Shown piece by piece: positions 43,202 to 51,286 of a stretch of DNA of 64,000 bases (its first letter is position 1; each line of letters opens with the position of its first letter). Below the pieces are notes generated by a model. It saw only the letters and a list, made by a program, of their open reading frames with translations. It did not search any database and was not told the origin of the DNA. The translations under genes were made by a program, and so were the position numbers. This stretch comes from a virus, in IMG/VR virus record IMGVR_UViG_3300042261_002385, positions 1-64,000 of that record; one strand, 5' to 3'.

Positions 43202-43969
43202 TTATTTAAAAGGATAACAATTATCAATCATTCTGTGATGAAGGTTAGCAATTCTAACAACCTTTGTTACTGGAAATTCAAAATCTTCAGTGTCTATTGC
43301 TTCGTTACAAGAGTCAATCATATTAATCCATTGGTCAGAGATATATTCCCACTTACCTTCATTATGCCATTGTTCAAAGGTTTCTCTCATTTCTTCCTCA
43401 TCCCAACTTTCAACGTCCTCCTTTTTAGTATAAGAATCTTCTGAACATTGACTAAGAAGATATTCTTTAACTTCTTCGATGTCTTCATCACCGTTTACAT
43501 AGTATGCTGGATCTCCGATACACTCATCTTCTAAAGAATTTTCATCTTCTGAGTATACACCATTATAAATACGAGCGACTCCACACTGAGTTTCAGTTTC
43601 ATCCCACCATTTACAAGTCAACTCAACATTTGGAAAATCCTGACAAAGACTATATAACTTAATTAAAAAACCATCGGGAATGTATGAAGGTGATTCAATT
43701 CTGATATCATCATCGATTCCTACAGTAATCCATTTTGTTCCAACATTGTCATAAAGCCAACCATGCATTACACCAGAATCTGAAATTGGATATTCAGTCT
43801 CACCATTGTTGTAAGGTTTGCTAAGTTCTTCTTCTGTGTAAAAAGTTTTAACGATTTGTAGAGTTTCTTTACCATATTCAGCACTAGGCATAGATTCAAT
43901 CATATCACAGATTTTGTCCATAGCTTCTTGTGGTTCTATAGTAACGCGAGAGTAAATAAAATTTGCCAT
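43202..43969 (-). CDS. Api92/YubB-like ferredoxin-fold phage protein, copy 1
   Basis: 255 aa. Shares with the next gene the start MANFIYS-VTI-PQEAM-KI-DMI, a central block WLYDNVGTKW...SPSYIPDGFLIKLY...CKWWDETETQCGVA, and the end RM-I-NCYPF. The N-G-TKW and late beta strands resemble the Api92-like/YubB ferredoxin fold of phage and plasmid proteins. Strongly acidic. Arose by tandem duplication with 43995-44747. Function unknown. Confidence 0.6.
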   Translation of the reverse strand: MANFIYSRVTIEPQEAMDKICDMIESMPSAEYGKETLQIVKTFYTEEELSKPYNNGETEYPISDSGVMHGWLYDNVGTKWITVGIDDDIRIESPSYIPDGFLIKLYSLCQDFPNVELTCKWWDETETQCGVARIYNGVYSEDENSLEDECIGDPAYYVNGDEDIEEVKEYLLSQCSEDSYTKKEDVESWDEEEMRETFEQWHNEGKWEYISDQWINMIDSCNEAIDTEDFEFPVTKVVRIANLHHRMIDNCYPFK

Positions 43970-43994
43970 AATTTAGTTATTATTTTTTTGTTTA

Positions 43995-44747
43995 TTAATT
44001 TTCGAATGGATAGCAATTAGGAATCATTTCAAATCTCATTTTTGCTATTTTTTTAATTTTTAAGATAGGTGTTTCTTCAAGTGGATTTTTTATAGCTTCA
44101 TCACATAGTTGGAACATTTCAGACCAACTATTTGAAATACTATTCCACTTTTCATCAATTTTACTATTTTCGAATAAATCTCTTAAGTCATCTTCTTGCA
44201 TAAGTTCAATATCTTCAGAGTAGACAACATTCGACAAATTCGTTCTAATCCAGTCTTTTACAATTTCAATGTCTTCAAAACCAGATGGATAATAACACGT
44301 ATCGAAAACTCCTTCAGATTCAAAATAAACTTCATCTTCAGTGTAGTGACCGTTTTTGACAAGTGCAACACCACACTGAGTTTCAGTTTCATCCCACCAC
44401 TTACAGTTTATAGAGACATCATCAAATTCTTGAATACAGTGTTCATATAATTTTATAAGAAAACCAGCTGGAATTATAGTAGGTGAGTTGATAGTAATTT
44501 CATCATCTTCAACATTAGCATTAACCCAACTTGTTCCGATATTGTTTTCTAACCAAACACGGTCAACAGTTGTTTCAGATATATTTGATAAAAAATCTTC
44601 ACTAAATTGGTCAGAATAAAATTTTTTGATAACTGCTTTTGTTTCTTGTCCAAAAGGAACATTTGAAATACTTTTAATCATATCATAAATTTTATTCATA
44701 GCCTCTTGTGGTTGAATTGTGACTTTAGAATAAATAAAATTCGCCAT
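43995..44747 (-). CDS. Api92/YubB-like ferredoxin-fold phage protein, copy 2
   Basis: 250 aa paralogue of the downstream gene, with the same N terminus (MANFIYSKVTIQPQEAM), WLENNIGTSW, SPTIIPAGFLIKLYEH, CKWWDETETQCGVA and NCYPFEN ending. Roughly 45 percent identical by eye, so the duplication is not recent. Both copies are retained, suggesting distinct roles or heterodimer formation. Confidence 0.6.
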   Translation of the reverse strand: MANFIYSKVTIQPQEAMNKIYDMIKSISNVPFGQETKAVIKKFYSDQFSEDFLSNISETTVDRVWLENNIGTSWVNANVEDDEITINSPTIIPAGFLIKLYEHCIQEFDDVSINCKWWDETETQCGVALVKNGHYTEDEVYFESEGVFDTCYYPSGFEDIEIVKDWIRTNLSNVVYSEDIELMQEDDLRDLFENSKIDEKWNSISNSWSEMFQLCDEAIKNPLEETPILKIKKIAKMRFEMIPNCYPFEN

Positions 44748-44776
44748 AATTTAAAGTTTATTTTTTATATAAATTT

Positions 44777-45502
44777 TTACTTCAAAGTTTGACTACAAAT
44801 TAAAACTCTGACTTTATTATTTTCGGTCTTTACAAGTCTGTGATAACCATCTATCACTTTAAAATTAGTGCCATTTTTTTTAACAATACCTCTTATACCA
44901 GAATATTCTTTATCAGAGTAATGATGAAGGCCATCTATAATAATATTTGATTTGTGTTCTCTGTTAGGAAATATTATACTATCAATTGAAATAGTATCAA
45001 CATAATAATCACAGTCCTTTATACTATCAATTAAAAATCCATTTTCAAGTATAAGCAATCCTTCTACTCTTTCAGATAAATCATCTATTAATAGATGTTG
45101 TTCAATTTTATCAGAAAGCTTTACTAATATTTCTTCTTTAAGTTTGATTTCTTCTATTTCTTGTCCATAATAACCGTTACAAATAGTTGTTTGCCAATTT
45201 TCGGATTTCCAAACATTAAATATTCTTAATATTCTATCAATAGTGTATTTTTCTATTTCAGAAGATATACCCCACAGTGAATTTATTTTATTATTTCTCT
45301 TTGTTGATAGTGTATTTGAAAAAATGTCAGAGTAAATCTCATTAGTCAATTTAGAAATATCAATGTAATTAATTTTTATATTAGTAATTACACCACATCT
45401 ACAAAGACCTTCTTCATAGCAACAAGAAGTTTCGCAACTATATTCAGTATCATAAGTATATGAGACTAAGTGTTGAAAATCATTTCTTAAGAATTCTATC
45501 AT
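44777..45502 (-). CDS. Hypothetical protein with ParB-like DGYHRL motif, 241 aa
   Basis: N-terminal Cys cluster (CETSCCYEEGLCRCG, about 23-37) that could bind metal. The C terminus has VIDGYHRLVKTENNKVRVLIC (about 216-236), the signature of ParB/Srx-like folds that bind or hydrolyse nucleotides, with an upstream YSGIRGIV strand. The middle is helical. Overlaps the preceding gene by 4 bases. Function not assignable. Confidence 0.5.
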   Translation of the reverse strand: MIEFLRNDFQHLVSYTYDTEYSCETSCCYEEGLCRCGVITNIKINYIDISKLTNEIYSDIFSNTLSTKRNNKINSLWGISSEIEKYTIDRILRIFNVWKSENWQTTICNGYYGQEIEEIKLKEEILVKLSDKIEQHLLIDDLSERVEGLLILENGFLIDSIKDCDYYVDTISIDSIIFPNREHKSNIIIDGLHHYSDKEYSGIRGIVKKNGTNFKVIDGYHRLVKTENNKVRVLICSQTLK

Positions 45503-45801
45503 TTTTTATTTTTAATTCTCATTTTATGAGACTTTCCTTCTAAAATCTTATAGATGTAAACCTTGTTATCTTTCACTTGTGAAAAAACGTCTAGTAAAGC
45601 AGAACCATTAATTTGATACCAATTCATAGGCAGCAATTCTTCTTTTGGGTAAATCGCATGTTGGTTCAATCTATTGATTGTTTTTGTTTTATCGTTGATA
45701 GGTTTATCTAAATAAAAAAACCCCTCAAATTTAAGAACTTTTTGTTTTTCTTTAATCTGTTCCTTAATTTTTGATATAATGTGAGTTCTGATAAAGTCCA
45801 T
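45499..45801 (-). CDS. Hypothetical basic protein, 100 aa
   Basis: Lys-rich; helical N terminus (SKIKEQIKEKQKVLK), middle LLPMNWYQINGSALLDVF, basic tail MRIKNKK. Overlaps the upstream gene by 1 base. No family recognised. Confidence 0.5.
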   Translation of the reverse strand: MDFIRTHIISKIKEQIKEKQKVLKFEGFFYLDKPINDKTKTINRLNQHAIYPKEELLPMNWYQINGSALLDVFSQVKDNKVYIYKILEGKSHKMRIKNKK

Positions 45802-46196
45802 TAGAATAAATGTTTGTTTGCGTTATCTAAATATGATTGTATGTTTTTTCTACCTGCAGGATTTGCAGAGTGAACGATATATTTTGGAAGAATACTTCCG
45901 TTGTCTACACAATAATCTACTAACCATTTAGCACAATCAAGTCCAGTCTCTTCAACTCCAAGTTGATCTGATGAAAACTCCCAATCAGAAAAGTCAACTT
46001 CGTAATGAATGTCTGCTAAATCGTGGTCAAAACTTATTAAGTCTGGAACACCATTAGATAATATCCAGTTTACAAACTCTCTATAATTTCTTACAATAGA
46101 CCAATCGTTATCCCAAAATATCTTGTTGTAGTTAGATGGAACCAAGTTTATTGCATCTTTCGGCTGTCTTATATCATCTAAAAATAGTTTTTTCAT
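45801..46196 (-). CDS. Cyclic-phosphate processing receiver-like protein
   Basis: 131 aa. Pattern of the receiver-related family tied to RNA end processing: LFLDDIRQP (4-12) acidic pair, FDHDLAD (54-60), TGLDCAKWLV, and the C-terminal IVHSANPAGRKNIQSYL. In this family HSxNPxGR replaces the usual receiver lysine region. Encoded with a nucleotidyltransferase, and a Pnk-like kinase lies elsewhere in the window, so RNA or nucleotide repair is plausible but unproven. Confidence 0.65.
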   Translation of the reverse strand: MKKLFLDDIRQPKDAINLVPSNYNKIFWDNDWSIVRNYREFVNWILSNGVPDLISFDHDLADIHYEVDFSDWEFSSDQLGVEETGLDCAKWLVDYCVDNGSILPKYIVHSANPAGRKNIQSYLDNANKHLF

Positions 46197-46615
46197 TTTT
46201 TCTCTTTTTTATATCTATCAATTACTCTACCTCTAAGTTCTGTAGTAGAAAATGAATGTTTTCTTGAGTTGTAATAAATTTCTACGTGTTGTAAATCTTT
46301 ACCAGTAAAATCTTTTTGTTTATATTCATCACCAACAATTCTAATATCAATCGGATAAGAATGTAGTATGTCCAATAATTCTTTTTCTGTAGCGTAAATT
46401 ACAATTTCATCAACATATTTACAGGCTTCTAATTGAACAAATCTTTCAAATATACTTTGAATAGGTTTATTTTTATCTGGTCTATCAACAGTCGGATCGG
46501 TTTGTAACCCTACAATAAGATAGTCACACACGGATTTTGCTTCTTTTAACATCATTATATGCCCTGCGTGAAAAAGATCAAAACAAGAGCAAGTAAATCC
46601 AACTTTTTTACTCAT
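46193..46615 (-). CDS. TagD/HldE-type nucleotidyltransferase
   Basis: 140 aa cytidylyltransferase-fold enzyme. GFTCSCFDLFHAGHIMML contains the HxGH catalytic motif (16-19); LIVGLQTDPTVDR follows; FSTTELRGRV near 121-130 is the nucleotide-binding STTxLR motif. Such enzymes transfer CMP or AMP to glycerol-3-phosphate, FMN or heptose-1-phosphate. Could pair with the PfkB kinase at 20632-21360 as a split HldE, or make CDP-glycerol. Substrate unknown. Confidence 0.8.
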   Translation of the reverse strand: MSKKVGFTCSCFDLFHAGHIMMLKEAKSVCDYLIVGLQTDPTVDRPDKNKPIQSIFERFVQLEACKYVDEIVIYATEKELLDILHSYPIDIRIVGDEYKQKDFTGKDLQHVEIYYNSRKHSFSTTELRGRVIDRYKKEKK

Positions 46616-46797
46616 TAGTCTAAATAAATTTCATGGAAGACAATACAGTAAGCATTGAGTTTAGCCGCTTGTTCAAAAGTCATAGAAAAAGAGTCTTTAT
46701 CATTTTGTGACAATTCCTTTTCCATTTTTTGAATTAGTGCGTTAGCGTAAATTTGAGCTAAATTTTTGATAATATTTATTCTTAATTTCTTTAACAT
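46615..46797 (-). CDS. Small helical protein, 60 aa
   Basis: Begins MLKKLRINIIKNLAQIYANAL; helical throughout with an acidic C terminus. Overlaps the nucleotidyltransferase start by 1 base and heads the minus-strand operon down to 44777. Unknown. Confidence 0.45.
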   Translation of the reverse strand: MLKKLRINIIKNLAQIYANALIQKMEKELSQNDKDSFSMTFEQAAKLNAYCIVFHEIYLD

Positions 46798-46827
46798 AGA
46801 TACTTTTTTTGCTAATATACAAAAAAA

Positions 46828-47292
46828 TTAAGGAAGTTGAAAGTTTTTTAGAAATTCTTTTTCAATTGTAGATAATTTATCTACGGAACCAAGAGCCGAT
46901 ATCCGGTCTAATACGTTATCTATATTTAAATGTTCAAATATCCAGTCATTTACATCGTCGATAAAAAAACTATACTTTATAGAATTGATTGTGCTCAATA
47001 ATGGTTTTAATTCATCTTCTAAGTCAATTTTAAACTCTAAAATGTCGTTAGACAAGTCTGATATTGCATGAATTATAAGATTATTAATTAGAATATCTGA
47101 ATATTTTTGTAATTCAGTAGGTTTACAAATGACGTAACAAATATATCTGTCTTTATAATCTTGATAGTCAAAGAAAGATTCGGCATCTAAATCAGAAATT
47201 TTTTGTTTTTCATGTTCAGAAAGCCTTTCATATTCATCATTTAGACCAGATGAAGACTTTTCAAACATAATTTTGTAAACATGACTTTTCAT
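46828..47292 (-). CDS. Hypothetical protein, 154 aa
   Basis: Acidic, mainly helical; Tyr-rich segment FFDYQDYKDRYICYVICKP near 40-58. AAAAAATATATAC lies directly upstream as a possible late-type element. No recognised family. Divergent from the 47356 gene. Confidence 0.5.
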   Translation of the reverse strand: MKSHVYKIMFEKSSSGLNDEYERLSEHEKQKISDLDAESFFDYQDYKDRYICYVICKPTELQKYSDILINNLIIHAISDLSNDILEFKIDLEDELKPLLSTINSIKYSFFIDDVNDWIFEHLNIDNVLDRISALGSVDKLSTIEKEFLKNFQLP

Positions 47293-47355
47293 AGAGTATA
47301 TATTTTTTTATTTTTTTAAGTTTAATCTTTATGCTTGTTTTTAGATATAATATTG

Positions 47356-47745
47356 ATGGAAGAAAAAAAACTACCAGATTCATATGTTCCTGACAGAAGA
47401 CTCAAAGAGTACCCAACCGAATTAGGCTCTCAGAACTTCTCTCCTGATGATATACAATTATTTAAATTAGAAAAAACTAGTAAACTTAAACATCACTTCT
47501 CATCTAAATTCGAAGAAATTCAAAAAGAATATCAAAAATTGATTAAAGAAATTTCAATAAACGAAAGACTTTATTTAGCAAAACATAACTTTGAACCATT
47601 AGCTGGTCACACTTACTTTCTTTATCAAAAAAACAACGAAGAGTTCTTATCTATAATTTCACCAGAAGAATGGAAAAATAGATATACTTATATAGGTAAG
47701 TTTCAATTTTTATCAGATGGTCGTTGGTTAGAAATTGATGACTAA
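47356..47745 (+). CDS. DUF2452-like protein, 129 aa
   Basis: The ATG at 47356 is preferred over 47335 because it starts at the conserved-looking MEEKKLPDSYVPDRR. The C-terminal half has GHTYFLYQKNNEEFLSIISPEEW followed by a Trp-ending strand, the pattern seen in bacterial DUF2452 proteins (GxxYxLYxK...LSxxSPxEW). Function of that family is unknown. Stops 2 bases before the QueC-like gene. Confidence 0.55.
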   Translation: MEEKKLPDSYVPDRRLKEYPTELGSQNFSPDDIQLFKLEKTSKLKHHFSSKFEEIQKEYQKLIKEISINERLYLAKHNFEPLAGHTYFLYQKNNEEFLSIISPEEWKNRYTYIGKFQFLSDGRWLEIDD

Positions 47746-47747
47746 TT

Positions 47748-48449
47748 ATGAAAAAAAACATTTTCTGGACTGGTGGATTTGATAGCACATTTAGACTTTT
47801 ACAGATTGTAAATGATATCGAAGTTGAGGAGATTAACATTTTTTATGTTTCTCTCTTAATAGATAATAAAGAATCTTCTAAAGTATCAAGACGTAGTTTA
47901 GACATAGAGCTAAAAACTATGTCAAACATATTATCAGAAATTGATACTACTAAAATTAAATGTTTTACCATAATTGGAAAATCAGAAACACTACTACTCT
48001 GTAATTTAATCTTTAGCTTTGGATTTATGAATTACATCACAAAAGAAGAAGTAATTTACACAGATAAGACTAAAATCAACTTTTTTGATTTATATAGAAA
48101 CAATTTTGTAAATAGACCGATATCACAATATACTTACATATCTCAACTTCTTGAGGAATTAGATATTGAAGCAGAGATATCTTTAGAATTCAATCCTAAC
48201 AACTCTGCTTCCTTCTGGAGTTTGTTGTCTTCAGCCATACAAAATAATAGAATAATAAAAATAAGACCGGAACTTGAAGCTTTTTCAAGATTTCAATTAC
48301 CTATAATTAATCTTACAAAAGAAGATATGCTAGAGATTGCTATAAAAAATGGTTGGGAAAAAATACTTCAGTTGACATGGTCTTGTTGGTATCCAATCGG
48401 TGAAACATCTTGTGAATCTTGTTTTGCTTGTAAAAGACGAGTTCTTTAG
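47748..48449 (+). CDS. QueC-like PP-loop ATPase
   Basis: 233 aa. PP-loop WTGGFDST (7-14, equivalent of SGGxDS) at the N terminus, and the QueC zinc site at the C terminus with Cys213, Cys222, Cys225 and Cys228 in the C-x8-C-x2-C-x2-C spacing. QueC makes the 7-deazaguanine precursor preQ0, used in tRNA queuosine and in phage DNA hypermodification. No QueD, QueE, FolE or DpdA-like gene is in this window. The middle is divergent, so a different adenylation substrate is possible. Confidence 0.7.
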   Translation: MKKNIFWTGGFDSTFRLLQIVNDIEVEEINIFYVSLLIDNKESSKVSRRSLDIELKTMSNILSEIDTTKIKCFTIIGKSETLLLCNLIFSFGFMNYITKEEVIYTDKTKINFFDLYRNNFVNRPISQYTYISQLLEELDIEAEISLEFNPNNSASFWSLLSSAIQNNRIIKIRPELEAFSRFQLPIINLTKEDMLEIAIKNGWEKILQLTWSCWYPIGETSCESCFACKRRVL

Positions 48450-48522
48450 TCGGGAAGACAGGACTCGAACCTGCGGCCTGATGGTCCCAAACCACCCGAT
48501 CTACCAACTGATCTACTTCCCG
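48450..48522 (-). tRNA. tRNA-Pro(UGG)
   Basis: Acceptor CGGGAAG/CTTCCCG (C1-G72, typical of Pro), D-arm ATCAGTTGGTAGAT, anticodon stem GGTGG/CCATC with loop TTTGGGA (UGG), T-arm GCAGG-TTCGAGT-CCTGT. 73 nt with A73; CCA not encoded. Confidence 0.93.
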
Positions 48523-48530
48523 AAATTTTA

Positions 48531-48605
48531 GCGGACGTGACGGGAGTTGAACCCGCTCCGAACTGCGTGACAGGCAGACATCTTAACCGTTTGACCTCAC
48601 ATCCG
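48531..48605 (-). tRNA. tRNA-Asp(GUC)
   Basis: Acceptor CGGATGT/ACGTCCG, anticodon stem TCTGC/GCAGT region with loop CTGTCAC (GUC), T-arm GCGGG-TTCAACT-CCCGT. 75 nt. Discriminator C is unusual. Confidence 0.88.
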
Positions 48606-48621
48606 TATATCAATTATATTG

Positions 48622-48694
48622 TTGTCCCACAAGGGTTCGAACCTCGACTCTTCTGGACCAAAACCAGACGTGTTGCCAATTACACCATAGGACA
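48622..48694 (-). tRNA. tRNA-Gln(UUG)
   Basis: Acceptor TGTCCTA/TGGGACA, anticodon stem TCTGG/CCAGA with loop TTTTGGT (UUG), T-arm GAGG-TTCGAAC-CCTT. 73 nt with A73. Confidence 0.92.
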
Positions 48695-48698
48695 ATAA

Positions 48699-48731
48699 AA
48701 AACCCGATTAGTTTTTGACTAACCGGGTTTT
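48699..48731 (-). terminator. Strong terminator downstream of the 31-codon mini gene
   Basis: AAAACCCG / CGGGTTTT outer stem plus TTAGT / ACTAA inner stem around TTTTG, with A/T tracts on both sides. On the minus strand it follows the mini gene at 48755-48850 and precedes the tRNA trio. It could also work on the plus strand after the QueC-like gene. Confidence 0.8.
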
Positions 48732-48754
48732 ACAAATTCGTTTTAATTAAAACA

Positions 48755-48850
48755 TTAACTTATTGTAAAGACATAGTTAGCCATTCTCCCAGGGTCCTGA
48801 TCCTGAGGTTGTGGATTAACTTGTGTAATATTCATTTTAAATGTTTTCAT
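48755..48850 (-). CDS. Mini protein, 31 aa
   Basis: ATG 48850 to TAA 48755; product starts MKTFKMNITQVNPQPQ and ends NYVFTIS. It has its own upstream AATATATAAC element (48854-48868) and a strong terminator 24 bases after the stop, which supports a real transcript. An internal ATG would give a 26-residue form. Pro/Gln/Asp-rich centre; function unknown. Alternatively the transcript itself is a small RNA. Confidence 0.45.
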   Translation of the reverse strand: MKTFKMNITQVNPQPQDQDPGRMANYVFTIS

Positions 48851-48853
48851 TAT

Positions 48854-48868
48854 TTGTTATATATTGAA
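48854..48868 (-). promoter_or_regulatory. Putative late-type promoter for the mini gene
   Basis: Minus strand TTCAATATATAACAA, 3 bases before the ATG at 48850. Confidence 0.45.
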
Positions 48869-48928
48869 TTATTATTCTCTGTTTGTCAAATTTATATACA
48901 AAAATACAAAAAAGATTTTAAAATATTT

Positions 48929-50344
48929 CTATTTTCTTATGAAATTTTCATAAGTAGCTAATTTTACTAGTTTAGGTTGTTTTAGATTTCTACACTCTTG
49001 AACAAAATTATCTAATATAATCCAAGTCTCCTGTAATTCTTCAGGATGAAATAATATTCCATATCTACCTAATTTTTTATTAGATATACCTGCAATGGTT
49101 TCACCAAGCATTGCAATATTTTCAAAATCAACAGGAACATTTACTGGGTAGTCGTGAAAACAAAAATTTACTTTCTGCTGTGTCAAGTCAATTCCTTTGA
49201 ATAAAAAATGTTCAGTATCAAAATCAGTCAAGTTGAAAAATCCGCAGTTTAGTTCTCCTCCATCGATACTTCGTCCGTAAAACTTAGCCATAGACTGAAA
49301 TCCATAACACATTGCTAAAATTGGACAGGTAAGAATTTTTAACGCCTCCTCTGAAGCTTCATATTCTGTGTTTGAATCCGGCTTTCTCATACTGTAATCA
49401 GAACCAGTTGATAAAGCACCAATGATGTTATATTCTTGATTATATTTTCTTACTTCTTCAGGTGAACAAGCCGCTTTAAAAGGAATATCTCTGACTCTCA
49501 AATATCTAGCTACTTTAGGAAAATATTTAAATTGAGGTGATTTAGCATTGTTTATAATTAAAAATATATCCTCTTTGTCAGAGTTGGATTCTTTGTATGC
49601 ATTTCCAAACTCAATCAAATCAGAATCATCATTATATAGGTGTTTTGGATTGTCATTTTCATGTTCATAACTTTCGTAGTGCTCATCAAGAAATTTTAAG
49701 TCTTCTGAAGTAATTTTGATACCATGGTCAAAACAATTAAAAAATTTCACCAAGTCTTCTATTGACTCATCAGTAAATCCCCAATGAGTTTCAGGATCAT
49801 ACTTTGAACCAACTGAAGTATAATGAATTACATTAATTTTATTTGGAGCTTCAAGTGTAAACTCAACAGCCATATTGTTACCATAAGTAATATCAACCAA
49901 AAGTTTGATTTGGTCTTCTTCTGTGTGTAGATCTCCTTGGCCAATTTTTGAAAAGTGTATATCAAACTCAAGCATTGCTGGTTCACCATTTTGTAAGGCG
50001 TAGTTAGGGTCTAGAGGTATAGGCTCACCAGAATTTGTAGATTTAGATTGGTCAGCACTATTATAGTAGTATGTAAACTGCACTAATGCATTATCAATAG
50101 AACATTCGTTTTTATCAAATACATATTCTTTTGTTCCAGTAACGTCTGTTAGAGTTAAATCTTTGTTTAACTTCTTTAGATTCGGATTTGAATGGATCGT
50201 GAATGTCTCTGGTAAAAGTTTTTCAAACCAATCTTGTTGAAACATAGAAATTCTACCGTCAATATGAATTGGTTCACCAGCGTGAGGAAGTGATTTATTT
50301 CTATACTCTTTACTGAGACCTTCATATTTTTTAAGATATTTCAT
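48929..50344 (-). CDS. Leader-bearing protein with class I glutamine amidotransferase domain
   Basis: 471 aa. Begins MKYLKKYEGLSKEY (shared leader). Residues 1-250 are a novel region. Residues 258-450 are a GATase1 domain: DIFLIINN start, PILAMCYGFQSMAKFYG with nucleophile Cys346, and the His433/Glu435 pair in LFHPEE. Such domains release ammonia from glutamine for a synthase partner, or act as peptidases. No synthetase domain is attached and none lies next to it. The C-terminal KLATYENFIRK also resembles a leader motif. The leader suggests packaging into the particle; inference. Confidence 0.7.
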   Translation of the reverse strand: MKYLKKYEGLSKEYRNKSLPHAGEPIHIDGRISMFQQDWFEKLLPETFTIHSNPNLKKLNKDLTLTDVTGTKEYVFDKNECSIDNALVQFTYYYNSADQSKSTNSGEPIPLDPNYALQNGEPAMLEFDIHFSKIGQGDLHTEEDQIKLLVDITYGNNMAVEFTLEAPNKINVIHYTSVGSKYDPETHWGFTDESIEDLVKFFNCFDHGIKITSEDLKFLDEHYESYEHENDNPKHLYNDDSDLIEFGNAYKESNSDKEDIFLIINNAKSPQFKYFPKVARYLRVRDIPFKAACSPEEVRKYNQEYNIIGALSTGSDYSMRKPDSNTEYEASEEALKILTCPILAMCYGFQSMAKFYGRSIDGGELNCGFFNLTDFDTEHFLFKGIDLTQQKVNFCFHDYPVNVPVDFENIAMLGETIAGISNKKLGRYGILFHPEELQETWIILDNFVQECRNLKQPKLVKLATYENFIRK

Positions 50345-50347
50345 AAT

Positions 50348-50360
50348 ACTATATATTATT
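50348..50360 (-). promoter_or_regulatory. Putative late promoter (AATAATATATAGT)
   Basis: Minus-strand recurrent element 3 bases before the ATG at 50344. Confidence 0.4.
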
Positions 50361-50391
50361 TTTTTATTACGAAATATAATATATTCAATGA

Positions 50392-50811
50392 TTAGAGACC
50401 TAAATTATTTATTTTTTTATTTCTGACATCAGAAAGATTATGTATTGCGTAGACTGAGTTTTTTGTAATAATTATACAATCATCTATAATTTGTTCAACT
50501 TTAGAAGTATACCAACTCGAATTTTTTATAGTAAAAGATTGACCAACTACTGGATCCCCATCTGATAGACCTTTAAGCGTATCCATAAATTGATTACCGA
50601 GCAAAGAACTTCTAAAAACTTGAGGTTTTCCAACAATCGATTTAGATGTTTTTAAGAAACTATATTCATCACAATTCTGTATTAATATAGAAACATAGTA
50701 GTCAAATAATTGTTCTCCATCAGAGACAATCATAATAGTTTTTTTACCAGAACTTGAAACAGCTGGTAAAATATTACCTATTTTTAATATTTCAACTACT
50801 TTGTTCATCAA
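50392..50811 (-). CDS. Hypothetical protein, 139 aa
   Basis: Beta-rich: repeated short strands such as KKTIMIVSDGEQLFDYYV and DPVVGQSFTIKNSSWYTSKVEQIIDD, suggesting SH3-like barrels. Overlaps the preceding gene by 20 bases. No named family. Confidence 0.5.
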   Translation of the reverse strand: MMNKVVEILKIGNILPAVSSSGKKTIMIVSDGEQLFDYYVSILIQNCDEYSFLKTSKSIVGKPQVFRSSLLGNQFMDTLKGLSDGDPVVGQSFTIKNSSWYTSKVEQIIDDCIIITKNSVYAIHNLSDVRNKKINNLGL

Positions 50812-51286
50812 ATAAACTGTCTAAAGCGTGTTTTCTTTTAACATATGAATCGAATGCAACTTTTAAAGTCATATTTTTCATATAAAAATGAAAAAAAGAA
50901 TTTATATCAACTCTTATTAACCAACCTGGATTTGTCTCACCGATTATTATTGATTTTTTTTGTTTTTCATCCCATCTTTTTTGGAATTTCTTCACCACCT
51001 CAATAACGATTGATTTTTTATTCTTTTTTGATATTTTAATCTTTTCACCAGAGCTAAAAGAAGTATTGGCTTTTGGGTCTTTACAATATCCAGAAAATGA
51101 GTAATAGTTACTAAACTCTATTAGCTCACCAATTTGTAAATAGTCTACAAACTCTTGCATTTCAAGTTGGTTGAATTGTTCTCTCAATCTATTTAAATCT
51201 TGATGCAACTCATTTAATTGTTTATGTAAGACTTTTGACTTATTGGTTTTTTCGTCAATTAAATTTTGTAGTTGTGATAAGTTCAT
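50792..51286 (-). CDS. Hypothetical coiled-coil/SH3-like protein, 164 aa
   Basis: Residues 1-45 form a clear coiled coil (NLSQLQNLIDEKTNKSKVL... with heptad Leu). Residues 50-140 are beta-rich and Lys-rich. Its start codon overlaps the stop of the 46-aa gene (ATGA), so translation is coupled. Confidence 0.5.
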   Translation of the reverse strand: MNLSQLQNLIDEKTNKSKVLHKQLNELHQDLNRLREQFNQLEMQEFVDYLQIGELIEFSNYYSFSGYCKDPKANTSFSSGEKIKISKKNKKSIVIEVVKKFQKRWDEKQKKSIIIGETNPGWLIRVDINSFFHFYMKNMTLKVAFDSYVKRKHALDSLFDEQSS

